From contig MU130242.1 of assembly GCA_015039465.1 (NCBI GenBank), forward strand, positions 44,585 to 108,584: a stretch of 64,000 bases of DNA, in the 5' to 3' direction. The notes beneath the pieces were generated by a model. The model saw only the letters and a list, made by a program, of their open reading frames with translations. It searched no databases and was not told where the DNA came from. How positions within the stretch are numbered: the first letter of the stretch is position 1; every line of letters begins with the position of its first letter. This DNA comes from Phlegmacium glaucopus (Eukaryota; Basidiomycota; Agaricomycetes; Agaricales; Cortinariaceae). The position numbers were made by a program, and so were the translations under genes. Below, piece by piece: positions 37,088-50,080 of the stretch.

Positions 37088-37716
37088 TCAAGCGTCTTCA
37101 ATGAACTCGAGAGAAAAACCTACCGGATAGGAGGTTTCTTAAAAGCTATCCCTGCCCTTCACATCCGCCAAGTATTTTCTGAATCTACCATATTTGGGAT
37201 CCCTCTCCACCTTGGCCCAACCGCCTTCCCTTTCCCCTATTTTCATATCTCCCAATATCATTCTTCAAAACCGCTTCCCCTCGCGCCAAAAACGTAGTCA
37301 CAGCCGCATCCGTTTCCCAACCGCATACCCTTCTTCTGGCGATAACTATTGAATAATGTAATTCGGCTTCTGGAGCAATATCTGCAACAAACTCAGGCAG
37401 GACGGCTGATTCGGCTAATTTTTGGGAGGCAAAGGGAGGTGTAATCGGGTGCTACGTCCGGGCCACCATAAGCAAGTGCCGGTACTTAAATCAGGTAGCC
37501 TTCAGTCAGCCTAATGTTTCTTCTTTCCCCTCTCTCACTGTCTTCCGGTATCAAAGAGGGAGGCTTGAGCAATTCAAGTTGGACTCCGATCAGCGCAGAC
37601 GTACCCGATGAGCCCAAGGACAAATCTACAAGGACAGTGCGCAGAATGATTAACGTCAATATATAAAATGTAATCAACCGTACCTTGGCATTGTATGAGG
37701 TTATCTGTTCAGGCAT
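37088..37716 (-). pseudogene. GST copy 2, dead
   Basis: It matches GST exons 1-4, but about 150 bases in the middle of the last exon and most of exon 3 are deleted, and several indels break the frame. The 5' exon (MPEQITSYNAK) and the 21-nt active-site exon region remain. Confidence 0.85.
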
Positions 37717-39190
37717 AGCGTTGCTTGTCAGAAAGAAGGGGAGATAAGACAGTGTGAATGCTTAGAGATCGAGCTTATTTATCATCGAGCGAAACTCATG
37801 TCGCAATAATGCGATCTCGCTGATGAGCAAAACCTGTGGGATAAAACTAGAAACCGACATAGTAGAGATTCAAAATTACATCTCGCTCATCCATAACATG
37901 CCCTTTTTACCTCGAATTTTTGCATTAGTGGGGATATACTTATTAATGTTGACTGTATCATGAAAAAAAGCGAAAGTTTTGGAACTTGGTTGGCTGGTGT
38001 AACGTTGTCTTGCCTCGTCAATTTTTATTTTGAATGATACCTACCCTACCTACCCTACTCAATAATTATCCGTAATTTACAAACCTTCACTGATAGTTGG
38101 GAGTAGCATATAAGTCATACTGTGCAACTCATTGGTTATGGAGAAAGTTGGAAACCGTGACGAGAGAGCACCAGACGTTCTGATAGTAGTGAAGAGATTT
38201 CAACGAAGATATTGACCCAAAATTTTGGCCACCTCCACCAAAAAAAGCCAATCGGGAAAAGAGTGCAATTGAGAGTTCTCGATCATCAATGAGATTGCAT
38301 TGAGGCTTAGTCGATAGTGGCCATCAGTGGTTTAGCAAAAAGCCTTTTCCCGCTTGTGCAAGTGAGAAAAGCGCGGAAAGGAAGAAGTTCAGCTCTTGAA
38401 CCAAAAAAGCTGACAGAATCTTATGTGGGTTTCGCCATTGAATATAGAATTTTGTTCCATTTTTTCTCATTCCAAAGGTGAGAAATTCATATCCAGAAGA
38501 ACGTTCATAGATAACATTTTGGCTTCACAACATTTATAACTAGTTGAACCCTCCAAAAAAGTAAAAAAGCAGGAAAAAGTGCAAAAAAGGGAGAAAGTAA
38601 ATTGCCAACTTACTGATGCGACTAGTTGTTGCGCAAGAAAGGTGAGAGACTGAGCAGTGAGGGGACTGCCACTTCACACTCTTGAATAGTAGACGGCCTC
38701 GAAAACGTACCTAAAACATTGCTGGGCTTCGAAACCAACAACCCAGTCAAGCGTATTCACAAATGATGTCGAATACCCCTTCGCATGACGTAGGTATGGG
38801 GAAAATTGGATTTGAAAAGAAATGCCAGTTCGTATATGAAGAAATGTAGATGATGAACCAGAGTTTGGACGTTAAGGCCACAAACGAAAGGAAATAGACT
38901 GTCCATCGGCCAACAGGCCTGGAGAAGTCATGGACAGTGATGGCGATAATGTTGGCTCAGCCATGCCTGGTGACCTTCGATTATTTGTTGGGTCGATATG
39001 CAGGCGGCACATAGTAGCTTTCGGTGATCCCTCCATATGCAGAGTCAAGCTTGAAGGGACCGGCTATACTCGCAGATAAATATCGGAAGTGGTAAGCAAC
39101 ATCGCTGTTTGCATCCGCCCGATTTGGCCTGAGGTCCAGCTGGAAGAGAGGAATCGGATGGTTCGCTTAAAGGAGATAGTTCTAGTGACG
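37717..39190. repeat. segment X, copy 1
   Basis: A 1.1-1.4 kb block present three times (also 46574-47690 and 53948-55053), always between a GST pseudogene and the tail of the single-pass membrane gene. Many indels between copies do not preserve any frame. It may hold decayed 3' exons of the membrane gene. Confidence 0.55.
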
Positions 39191-40192
39191 GTTAATGAAT
39201 TACTGCCTGGGGCGTGTGTGCTAGGAGCTGAAACTTAAAACGCTGGAGCATTTGATGAGGGAGCGAGATCGAGGGGAGTTGAAGCCCCTTCAAGATCAGT
39301 TCCCCCCTATTGGCACGGGTCTGTTGACGTAGGGCTTTCTCTGACAGCGTAGAATAGCAGAAGTCGAGGCTAGTCATGGGTTCCGTTTAAATCTCTAGAC
39401 GACGAAGGCAATGGTCCAAGGGTGAAAGGGGTTGCCATAGTGGTGCGATTTTGGGACATATCTAATGAAGAGACGATAAATGATGAGTGAGATATTGTTG
39501 AGAGACGAGATTCAATATACTTACTCAGCACAACATTATCGCTATTGTGTCTCATTAAGGCGAAACGATGATTTCTAGCCTTCTGTCGTCGATGGCATAA
39601 AAATAGAAGCAAGAGGAGTATCAAAGGCGCAATGATACCTCCAACAATGCCGCTGACAGGAATTGTAAAAGCAGAAGCTGAGAGGTAGCGGTTGGGAAGA
39701 GTGTAACCTCGGAAGTAGCAACCTGAGAACCGCCTTGCCTAGCTGTCGTCACAATTTGTGTCAAAACACTGGATGATGTAGAAGGCACTGTCGCTGATTG
39801 GCATAGTCAGAGAAGGTTCAAGGAAAATTATTCACTACTCACTTGCTTGTGGCCAATGCTTTGGATGGATGAGAACTTGAAGAAGCGCGGCTCAATGTAT
39901 TGGTGACGCCGGTGGTAGCGATAGTGCCTGTGGGGTTGAGAGCCACGTTGAAGAGAGTTGAAGATGTGTTACAAGGCGATGTCTGAGAGGCAGCTGGTGC
40001 CGTGGAAGCAGGAGAAAAGGGAGCGATGGTTGGAACGATGTCATCGGCATCTAGTTCTATCAGACTCGAAGTCCAAGTTTCCAGCGCAGCCTCTGTTGGT
40101 GATAATTACAGCATGCCAAACACTCTCCGTGGCGCTGGACTGATAGAACAAATTGGCGTAGTCCGCTGCTGAGCCAGGGGTTCGCGATACGA
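39191..40192 (-). pseudogene. single-pass membrane protein, copy 3
   Basis: Tail, membrane helix region (LLLLFLCHRRQKARNHRFAL at about 39560-39620), stalk and part of the ectodomain block are present. It stops inside the ectodomain exon at about 40190, where GWT1-like DNA begins. Frame breaks are present. Confidence 0.5.
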
Positions 40193-40420
40193 AAAGGATG
40201 ACCTTGAGCATCATCATATGGGTTCGGTATGTAGTCAGCGCTAGCGGAAGAGGGATCCGGACTGAATTTCTGGATGACGAGGCTTGTAAGTTGTGGTTGA
40301 CGCGAAGGAAGATGGGTGCCGCTTTGGGCTTTGATAAAAATAACAATAATCCAGTACTGAGTAGAACCAGTAGGATTATGGGTAAAGACAGCAGGGCAAA
40401 ACCCTCGAGACCACTGACCC
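40193..40420 (-). pseudogene. GWT1/PIG-W-like fragment 6
   Basis: Starts abruptly inside the YRTHMM segment (LALTTYRTHMMMLKVIL) and runs into a shortened VVSRIFVV region. It is fused to the membrane-protein copy on one side and to the KRE33 fragment on the other. Confidence 0.5.
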
Positions 40421-40477
40421 CGAGCTCTGCGCAAAGTGTGCGAAAGTCGCCGGCATCAGTGATGTATCATTACATAA

Positions 40478-42014
40478 TTGACGAGTCTTCTTCCAGCCCG
40501 AAACGGAGTATTCGGATCCATCTGTCATCGTGTGCTCCCCATTCTTCATCCCCATCCTTATCTCTCACATAAGCACCTCACTGTCAACCGACCTCCTTAT
40601 CGAAACACCTTCAGTTCGAGCTCCAAATGCCATGCCATCTCTCCTTCAACGCTTAACAGAACGTAAACCAGAGACCCTAGATCATCTTGGAGTGTCTTAC
40701 GGCTGACGCCTCAATTGCTACGGTACTGGCCTATCTTATACAAGTTGGTATACTAACAATCGTGCTCGTTATTTAGGTTCTGGGAAGGAACAGGATAGGT
40801 GCCTCTACGTCCCACAGACGACGAGCGAGTTAACAGGGGAACTGGCGTGGCTACGCGAGTTTGCGAGAGGTAGATCTTTCATCTTCATTCCATTCTTCCC
40901 TCATTTCGACACGAACCTGTGCTAGGTTTCCGCAAACGGTTCCTCCCTTTACTTATAAATTCCGTGAATTTGGCAGTGTCACTGCACTCAGTATCCTTGA
41001 AGCTACCGATGCCGGAATCAAAGACGAGGTTGGAAAAAAGAAAAGGTATCTTATATCATCAGCTTGTAAGCAAAGTGACTTTAACGAATTTGCTTCCTTT
41101 AGAAATTTGACTTCCAAGAACTCGCGATTTTGTTAACTCCTTTCGACCTAAACCGCCTAGAGTCTTATGCCAATAATATGTTGCTCCCCATCGTCTTTAA
41201 TCTTTTCTTCCAGAGACGTCTGGGAGACGAGATGAGACTGACAGCAATGCAGGGCTCGATATTGTTAGGTTTAGGATTGCAGAGGAAGACAATTGAGGAT
41301 GTTGAGGTTTGTCTGTTACTTTCAAATACCCCTCCAGACTTTCTCCCTCCTTCTTTCCTTTCTACATTCATTTGTTCGTGCAAAGCTCACAGTCCTTTGA
41401 TGAATATAATAGGCGGAGTTCCATCTACCTGTCCAGGTTCTCGCATTATTCGTCAAGATCGTCCGAAAAACCTCCAATAGGTCGATCAATATCCAAAAGG
41501 CGGCTATTAGCACTCAAAATTGAGGCTGCTTCGACTGCCCTCGATAAGTTACCCGTACGACGCGATGAAGACGAAAATGTTACTGCGAGTATAAAGAGCT
41601 AGACGACGCCGGAAAGGAAGTAGCGTCTTCTATGAAGGAGAGGGAGAGGCAGATGTTGGATTCACTGGACCTGAAAAGGTTAGGACTTTTTTTCTTTTCC
41701 TCCACTTTATCATTCTAGGGTGACATCTCACCTCATCGCATTCGTTCATTTCTAGATATGCGATCGATGATGCTATTGCAGATTGGAGTCTAGCAGAAGC
41801 TGAAGCACAAGTCTCGAATAACCTAAAGTGTGGCAATCGCAGTAGCGGGCTGAAAGGAGATTCAATGGTGGTGAGCCACGTCAAAGCTACTACAGCGACA
41901 GCTGCTGCTGCTGGAGAACAGAGGAATTTGGAGAAATTGGAGGAATCGATGGACAATGGTGGAAAAGATAAGAAAAAGCCTACGAGGGGGAATTCGAAGA
42001 AAGCTAAACACTAG
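40478..42014 (+). pseudogene. KRE33 3' fragment, copy 3
   Basis: Same extent and left junction as copy 2 (exon 7 to the end, introns kept). It has its own deletions (about 40820-40850 in exon 9, and near 41185) and frameshifts. Confidence 0.85.
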
Positions 42015-42767
42015 ACGGTATACTACGTGTTTGTGTGATGATGAGGCAAATTGTCCAGGCTCGAATCTTCCGAAGGAACGTGGAGATCTTTCCAAATTTC
42101 AAGCTCTCCGTATTGGCTGAAATATGAAATATATAACCACTGTAAACTGGTGGAGTTGCCCCCCAAAAGATCAATCAAAACCACCAGGTATCAGCGGGTT
42201 AGTACAGGTTAGTACCAACGGGTTGGGAAGACTGGTAGATCCCAGTCTCTGTATCTCCCAGTGGACCTGAACCTCTGGTAAGCGTTTGATCAAATAGATC
42301 CGGCTCTCTTTTTATGATTATCTTTACAACTGTCAGTGTGTTAATGATGATGGAGTACACAAAACCCATGATCGTTGATCATAATGGTGGAGACGGATTT
42401 AAGGCCATAGTTGCTAATCTCTAAGGTAAGAAAAACAGTCGCATATTGTTTACCTAGATGTAGCTAGGAATACATTGTCTATGGTATAGTATGATAGAGT
42501 GGGGATGCACATATGCTGGTGATATGCATCAATCTCATCAGGATGAGAATGGGTGATCTCAGTCGATCACGCGATCTGAAAATCTACCCAGAGTATAAAT
42601 TGTTGTAATCTCCTTCGATCTTTCGCAGACGCTGTGCATTCAAGTTGGCGTATCAGCATGATATATCGCCAAGTTCTCCCGGCCTAGATGGGATTAATGC
42701 TAGGGCTCATGTATAAAGCAAGATGCAATACAACTTGAAGGGCTTACACTAGAACCAACGCGACATC
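42015..42767. repeat. spacer and promoter before copy H
   Basis: Nearly identical to 23418-24207, so 21.8-24.6 kb and 40.5-43.2 kb form one long segmental duplication. Contains the same promoter module. Confidence 0.7.
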
Positions 42768-44120
42768 ATGTCCCATGGTGATATTCCGTTCTTTGGAGTG
42801 GTCCTCGAAGGCTTTTTCTATGGTAAGATTTTTTTGTTCTCCTGTGATACATGCTTCTGGAAGCTGAGCCGTCTGACATTATTCCTGTCCAGGACTCTAC
42901 TCTGCCATATTTTTCTTATATATACAACACCAGACATCAAAAGAAGGTATCGACAAGACAAGAAACATCCTTCTCTATCTTCTCTCTATTCTTTATATAC
43001 TATCCACCGCCACATTTCTTCTCGATACAATAATCCCCGTGGTGAGTCAAGAAAATTTCGTCCACAACCATGTTTCTATTTACATTGTTACCTGGACAGG
43101 TCCACTGGCAGACATCACTCAGGCTTGGGCTCCACATTAGCTGGATATTAACCACAACAGTTGGGTTGTGTGACTTCATTTCTCAGGCAATCTTAGTATG
43201 CATAAACCTCTGAGATCAATAAAGCGAATGATAGAAATGGTTGGAGCTTTATGCATACTAAGATTGCCTCAAAAATCAAGTCACACAACCCAACAGATGG
43301 GGTTGCAACATCCAGCTAATAGTGAAGCCTTCAAGCCTGAGTCATGTCTCGACATGTCCAGGTAACAATGTAAATAGAAACATGGTTATGGACGAAATTT
43401 GCTAGACTCACCACGAAGATTATTGTATCGAGAAGAAATGGTTGGCCGTGAATAGCATATAAAAAATAGAGACAAGATAGAGAAGGATGCTTCATGTCAT
43501 GTCGATACCTTATTCCGAGGTATGGCGTTGGATATATAAGAAAAATATGGCACAGTAGACTCCTGGACAGGAATAATGTCAGATGGCTCAGCGTCCACAG
43601 GCATTTATCACAGGAGAACAAAAAAATCCTACCATAGAAAAAGCATTCGGAGGACCACGCCAAAGAACAGAAGATCAAACATGGGACATAATGTAGCGTG
43701 GTACCAAGGGCAAGCACTTCAAGGTCCATCATATTTATAATAATTGAATCGGGCATGGCAATGTTCACAATCCAATCAATTGGGTTTGTGCTTTACATTC
43801 TCCAGCTTGATGCTCAAACTATTATTATTCGTATCAACCAAATGTTCTACGTGATTAACAGATCAATCATTTCTACTTTTCACTTTACTGAAATTGATTT
43901 CTAGGGAATAACGCCCACCATCATCCTCGTGCGAGTGTTTATGGGATTGTCTTTCTATGATGAGACATCCATGGTGGAAACTACTACGAGCAGCTGGCGT
44001 ATTGCGTCTCACAATCAGAATCCAATTTCAGAAACAGCAAGTATAGATATTGTGGGCGAGGAGAGGAGAGACCACATTGGCGTTCAACAAACTGATGATA
44101 TCGAAACTGTAGACAGATAA
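42768..44120 (+). pseudogene. 7-transmembrane protein copy H, rearranged
   Basis: Exons 1-3 (42768 to about 43195) match copy D almost exactly. Exon 4 and the first half of exon 5 are then missing, replaced by an inverted copy of the gene's own 5' part. At about 43700 the forward sequence resumes late in exon 5 (RSIIFIIIESGMAM) and continues to a normal stop with the first tail type. TM4 and TM5 are lost, so no 7TM product can form. Confidence 0.85.
43212..43689 (-). repeat. inverted copy of the 7TM 5' region inside copy H
   Basis: On the minus strand it reads from an ATG at 43689 through exons 1-3 into intron 3, ending near 43212. With 42768-43211 it forms a head-to-head-folding inverted repeat of roughly 450-bp arms with almost no spacer. 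The inverted arm is more diverged (frameshifts, an early stop), so it is older or came from another copy. Confidence 0.8.
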
Positions 44121-44799
44121 CAAGGTGTACTAGTAGCGCTAATAATGATGCCGTGCCAGTTCCAAGGGCAGAGGCTAGATAGAAAGGAAACCGACTTGTT
44201 GATAACCCAGAAATGCCTGGATGTCGCCTAATGATTCAACCTTACTCACGGATATTCGCACCCAAGTTCGCCGACCAGGTTGCGAAAGAGTATATTCGAG
44301 GTCTGCATGATGAACGGATGCGGTTAATTTTGGTATAAAAAAAAACTTGAATTTACATACCGTTGTTATCCAAGACAGCTCCAGATCGTCAACCTTGACG
44401 ACTCTGATTCAATGATTCAATTCTAATTGTCAGCTTAAAGCAGGTCAACTGTATTGACAGGCCTAAACAATTTTCATACACCAACGGGATCAACTTCCGC
44501 GTCCTTCACTCCGTCATCATTATCGAATATCTGTGGAGCTTGAGTGATGTAAACCGAGTCGTGGAGGTATTGATGCAGTAACGTCGAGGGGAAACACGAT
44601 TAGTGGCGATGCTAATAGACTATACTAAGTCTTCAACTTTGCCCTCTATATTTTTGACCAAAAACTTACCTTTTCGACCCAACCATTGCCTTCTATAACC
44701 GGCAATTAACTTGCTACCAGCGGTATAAATTCCAACCTCCAACACCGACTCGCCTTTATATGGGATCCATCTATGTTTTCAGTGCTGACTCAGAGAAAC
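44121..44799. repeat. post-7TM spacer after copy H
   Basis: Shared block, closest to that after copy I. No supportable gene. Confidence 0.5.
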
Positions 44800-45230
44800 G
44801 ATGTCATGGTCCAAGCTCTTATCAAAGAAACGCCAGAAAGTGTCGAATTTCGCCAGGGATCACAGAAATACTGGGAAATCCACTGTGACGATGGCAAGGA
44901 TGGCCTTGAGCATCATATGGGTTCGATATATAGTCAGCGGTAGCAGAGGAGGGATCTGGATTGGACTTCTAGATGTTGAGGCCGACGGGACTCATAAGTT
45001 GTGGTTAACTCGAAGGAAGAGGGGTGCCGCGAGCAGTAATCCATTAGCAACTGAAAGTAGAATCAATAGGATTATAGACTCATGCTCAAAAGTAAAGGAA
45101 GCATAGGAGTTGCAAGGAGGGAAAAACGAGGATGCGAGTCGCGTTTGGAATGCAATGAGAAATAAGAAGGCTTACCATGCGCACCAGACAGGTGAGATCA
45201 TCGTCGTACATCACGGTAACTGCGACTATG
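44800..45230 (-). pseudogene. GWT1/PIG-W-like fragment 7
   Basis: Includes both the IYRTHMMLKAILAIVTVDFP segment, with a stop just after VDFPVFL, and a more N-terminal part (HCIPNATRIL). The longest relic toward the N-terminus. Confidence 0.5.
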
Positions 45231-45692
45231 CATTGATCAGCGGTGGCTGATGGACATTCTCTCTGATCAAGTCTTCGCAGTATGCTGATGACGATGGGGC
45301 AGCAGAAACCGCAACTGCTGAATAAGACAATGTTGATGCATTGATGGTGCAATAGTTGCTACTTACATAAATCAAAAAAATCACATATTGTTTACCTAGA
45401 TGGTAGATCGGAATACGTCATAGAAACGACCTCAACAGCACGCATGGTAATGCGAATAACATAACCCATGCGTACGAAGACGCCTCCAAGAACGCCTCCT
45501 ACTCGGATGAGAAGGTAGAGGAAGGTCTTGTTCGCTGGTGTGGTGCAAGTGACTTTTCTGCACGTGGGTTTCTGGATACCATCACGCCTCCTCGTAAACC
45601 TATAAGTCTTAAGTTACATCCATAGGCATTTACACGTGTCTCGTCTCTCTGCTACAATGTCTCCTTGATTACATCCTGTCAAAGAACATCAT
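45231..45692. other. spacer before GST copy 3
   Basis: Partly shared with 36791-37087 and 52791-53066. No gene seen. Confidence 0.4.
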
Positions 45693-46573
45693 TCAAGCGT
45701 CTTCAATGAATTCGAGAGAAAAACGTACTGGATAGAAAGTTTCCTTGAAGCTATCCCTGCCCTTCACATCCGCCAATTTTCTGAATCTACCATATTTGGG
45801 ATCCGTCTCCACCTTGGCCCACACCGCCTTCCCTTTCCCCTAGGCCTCTTCATATTTCCCAATATCATTCTTCAAATCCACTTCCCCTCGCGCCAAAAAC
45901 GGAGTCACAGCCGCATCCACAATACTTCATTTCCCAACCGCATACCCTTCTCCTGGCAATAACTGTTGAATAATATCTATAGCACACAATACTGCCTCTG
46001 GATCCTCCCCGCAAGTGGTAGCGGGTTAGTATGCGTCACAAAGTTTGGTAGTGACCGTGTCGGCGAAGAAACGTGCTTTGGCACGGAGGACAGGGTCTTT
46101 GGGGAGTAATTCGAGCAATGTCTGCGACAAACTCAAGGAGGACAGCTGATTCGGCTAATTTTTGGGAGGCAAGGGAAGGTGCTACGGCCACCATAAGCGA
46201 GTGCCGGTACCTAAATCTGGTCGCCTTTGGCCAGCTAATGTTTCCTCTTTCCCCTCCGTCACTGTCTTCCCCACCGAATACCACCTTACGTACCTTACTC
46301 GCTGGGTTGACGTTCGGAGCGTACCATTCAGGTTTGTTCTCGAGGTCGATTTCGAAGCGTTTATATGTACGTTTGGATTCTTTGAGTGCAAGCTCAGTCT
46401 TCCAGTATCAAAGAGGGATACAATTCAAGTTGGACTCCGATCAGCGCAGACATAACCGATGAGCCCAAGAACAAATCTAGGAGACTCGGAACAGTGCGCA
46501 GAATGAATAACGTCAATATATAAAATGCAATCAACCCTACCTTGGCACTGTATACGGTTATCTGTTCAGGCAT
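45693..46573 (-). pseudogene. GST copy 3, dead
   Basis: All four exons are recognisable, including the microexon, here with ICSWAHR in place of ICPWAHR. Small deletions in exon 4 (near 46110 and 46180) and an altered splice donor after the microexon break the gene. Confidence 0.8.
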
Positions 46574-47690
46574 AGCGTTCATTGTAAAGGTCAGAAAGAA
46601 GGGGAGATAAGACAGTGCGAATGCTTAAAGATCGAGCTTATTTATCAACGAGCGAAACTCATGTCGCAATCATGAGATCTTGCTGATGAGCAAAACCTGT
46701 GGGATAAAAACTAGAGACCGACATAGTAGAGATTACATCACATTTTGCTCATCCATAACATGCACTTTTTACCTCGAATTTTTGCATTAGTAGGGGTATA
46801 CTTATTACTGTTGACTGTATCATGAACAGAGCGAAGGTTTTGAAAGGGTTGACTGGTGTAACCTTGTCCTTGCCTCATCAATTTCCATTTTGAATGATAC
46901 CTACTCTACTCAATATCTATTTGTATTTTACAAACCCTCACTGATAGTTGGGAGTAGCATATAAGGTGCAACTCATTAGTTATGGAGAAAGTTGGAAACC
47001 ATGACGAGAGAGCACCAGACGTTCTGATAGTAGTGAAGAGATTTCAACGAAGATATTTACCCAAACTTTTGGCCACCTCCGAGTCCACCAAAAAAAGCCA
47101 ATCGGGAATGAGAGCTCTCGATCATCAATGAGATTGCATTGAGGTTTAGTCCATAGTGGTTTAGCAAAAAGCCTTTTCCCGCTTGTGCAAGTGAGGAAAG
47201 CGCGGAAAGTAACAGGCTCAGCTCTTGAACCGAGAAAGCTGACAGAAATCTTATGTGATTTTCGCCACTGATCATAGAATTTTGTTCCATTTGTGCTCAT
47301 TCCAAAGGTGAGAAATTTATATCCAGAAGAATGTTCATAGATAGCATTTTGGCTTCACAACCTTTATAACTAGTCGAATTCTCCAAAAGGGTAAAAAAGC
47401 AGGAAAAAAAAGTGAGAACGTAAATTGTCAACTTACTATAGCCTAGTCGTGGCGCACAAAAAGGGAGAGACTGAGGAGACTGCCACTTCACACTCCTGAA
47501 TAGTAGACGGCCCCGAAAACGTATCCAAAACTCTGCTGGACTTCGAAATCAAGAACCCAGTCAGGCGTATGTGGAAACCTTCACAAATGATGTCGAATAC
47601 TCCTTCGCATGACGTAGGTATGGGGAAAATTGGATTTGAAAGGAAATCCCAGTTCATATGTGAAAGAATGTAGATGCTGAACCAAAGTCT
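46574..47690. repeat. segment X, copy 2
   Basis: Matches 37717-38880 and 53948-55053. No preserved frame. Confidence 0.55.
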
Positions 47691-48340
47691 GGACGTTAAA
47701 ACCACAAACGAAATGAAATAGACTGTCCATCGGCCAACAGGCCTGGAGAAGTCATGAACAGTGATGGTAATAAATATTGGCTCAGCCATGCCTGACGACC
47801 TTCGATTATTCGTTGGGTCGATATGCGGGCAGCACATCGTAGCTTTCTTTGATCCCTCCAGATGCAGACGTCAAGGAACCGGCTATACTCGCAGATAAAT
47901 ATCGTAAGTGGTAAGCAATATCTTGTTTGCATCCGCCCGATTTGGTTCCGCGGAGGCCCCTGAGGTTCAGCTGGAAGAGAGGAATCGGATGGATCACTTA
48001 AAGGAGGTAGATCTAGTGACGGTTGATTCAATGGAATACTGCCTGGGTCGTGAGTTCTAGGAGCTGAAACTAACAAGGCTGGAGCATTTGATGATTCAAG
48101 ATCAGTTTCTGCCCTATTGATACGGGTCTGTTGACGTAGGGCTTTCTCTGATATCGCATAGAATAGCGGGAGTCGAGATGAGTCATGGGTTGCGTTTAAA
48201 TCCGTAGACGACGGAGGAGATGGTCCAAGGGTGAAAGGGGTTGCCATAGTGGTGCGATTTTGGGACATATCTGATGAAGAGACGACAAATGATCAGCGAG
48301 ATATCGGTGAGAGACGAGATTCAACATACTTACTCAGCGA
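47691..48340 (-). pseudogene. single-pass membrane protein, copy 4 (tail only)
   Basis: Only the cytosolic tail part remains (MSQNRTTMATPFTLGPSPPS and following). The membrane helix and ectodomain are missing: at about 48340 the sequence switches to a FunK1 kinase. Confidence 0.55.
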
Positions 48341-50080
48341 TATCTCGGTGCACGTATCCCTTCTTTGACAAGAAGGCTAGAGAAAAGTTGGTATCAGAAG
48401 GACTCACTACAAGATAAAAATGACATTACCTTTAAGGACATCCTGCATAGCCTGCAAACGAGAGGTAGTTTGATCTGATCCAGACGACTCAAACTATGGA
48501 GGGAGTCAGGACTGCCCTCTTTCCTTGAAAACGATTCGATAAAGGGCCTTTGGGCCATATGCACGAGGTGAACGTTTTGGGTCGAGTTTGAGGTTGGACA
48601 CGTGGGCGAAGTGATCAAGAAAGTCGGCTGAGAGTCAGGGTCCGATATTTTGAGGAGCTCAATATTGAGACCTTGTACATATGGTCGCTTTGCAAGATAT
48701 CTTTTGCACCACGGTCAGCAATATGGACGTTGACCATCTTTTCTGCAAGCCGATCAACTATACCATCCAATTTCTTCCTCTTCTTTTTGATTGAATTGTC
48801 GTCGTTGCTAATCAGGTAGCCATCCATAAGGAAATCTTGTGTAATATCCTGTCTGCCATCGATCGTGACAACGCCATGAAGGAGAACAGTTAAAAACATT
48901 GCTTTCTCGTCTTCAGAAGCAACGTCCAACATTTCGCCCAGCGTATCCGCCTCGTTGGGGCAATTGGCGTCCACCCACGAGTCCTTGATTACTACCTTCG
49001 CCCCTTGGTTTCCAATGTCGTGAGCCTCATAAACCCGTGTCGCACGTCCACGTAGGTTGGACGACAGATCAGCGATGGTCTCGTAGACCTTCGTGACGAT
49101 ATTTCCGTGATTATTGTTCCCTTGAATAGTGATCCGGTAGTTCATCTGTTGTTCTTCCAAATTAATTGCATAGCCCAGTTTCACGACATCGGCATAGGCC
49201 AACGATGAGATGTCGGATCAATTTGGCTGGCTCCTGGAAGTCCAACAGATATGCGTCACCGGTCAATAAACGTGCACAACGAAAGCAAGCATAGTCTAAA
49301 ATTCACCTTCATGAAGCCAAAACGCTCCGTGATAAACACCGTCCGACGACAGCAAAACGAAATCCTCGCATCAGTGTTCTCGATGGTGACACCAAAAGCA
49401 AATATACGTCGACAATCGACATTCATCAAATAGGCTCCATAATATTTTGAAGACGTTCTGAAGATCAATAAGTCAATAAAAATTGATTTGAGAATAAGAT
49501 GGGGACGCACATCGTTGAGATCTTTTTCGTATTCTACATATGCAATATTGAACCGGTGATAGTCACCCTTGTCCTGGAGAGGATAACCGCACTGAGGAAT
49601 ATCTGAATCGTAGATTTAACAATCCATATTATTAGCGCTTGCAATACAAAGGGAACTTACGGAGTGGCCTCTTTGTCCCCGCACTCAGTTCGAAGCGCCT
49701 TTTTGTAGATGTGTAAGAAATATCTGTGCCAGGGTAGGAATTGTGCCTAGTAGTACGATTTCAGAACGTCGCCTCACGATTGACACCATGGAATATATAG
49801 GTACTCACAGTGAGATGTCTCTGTCAGCCAATTGAATATGCGACGCCTGAAAATTATTGAAGCGCGTTTGTATGCCTGACATGCTATGTGGTTCGAAGGC
49901 TGGGCACGACTGTAAATATTTCACCTCGTTGATATGATTGTTGGCATCTAGCGTTCGCCTGTACATGGCAGAATGAATCAACGTCAAGGCTAAATGGGAG
50001 GGTGATTGACATACCATTCACGTCTCTGGAGAGGATTCTTGCAAGGATACATGGAAGGGTCCGTGGAAGGGCTGTAATAA
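48341..50080 (-). pseudogene. FunK1-type protein kinase, truncated at the catalytic loop
   Basis: FunK1 kinases are a fungus-specific family expanded in agaricomycetes. The minus strand shows an N-terminal region (start perhaps near 50077), a beta-rich domain (KYYGAYLMNVDCRRIFAFGV), and the kinase N-lobe with RGRATRVYEAHDI and VVIKDSWVD (family IKD lysine), then LYRIVFKERGQ, LQAMQDVLK and, after an intron at about 48375-48430, KKGYVHRDIA with the catalytic HRD. Right after this the sequence becomes membrane-gene DNA, so the DFG half of the kinase is absent. Two in-frame stops lie between ERGQ and LQAMQ (about 48490). Confidence 0.65.

Noticed and set aside
43331..43768. 145-codon minus-strand frame as a new gene
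   Set aside because: It is the inverted copy of 7TM exons 1-3 read through introns.
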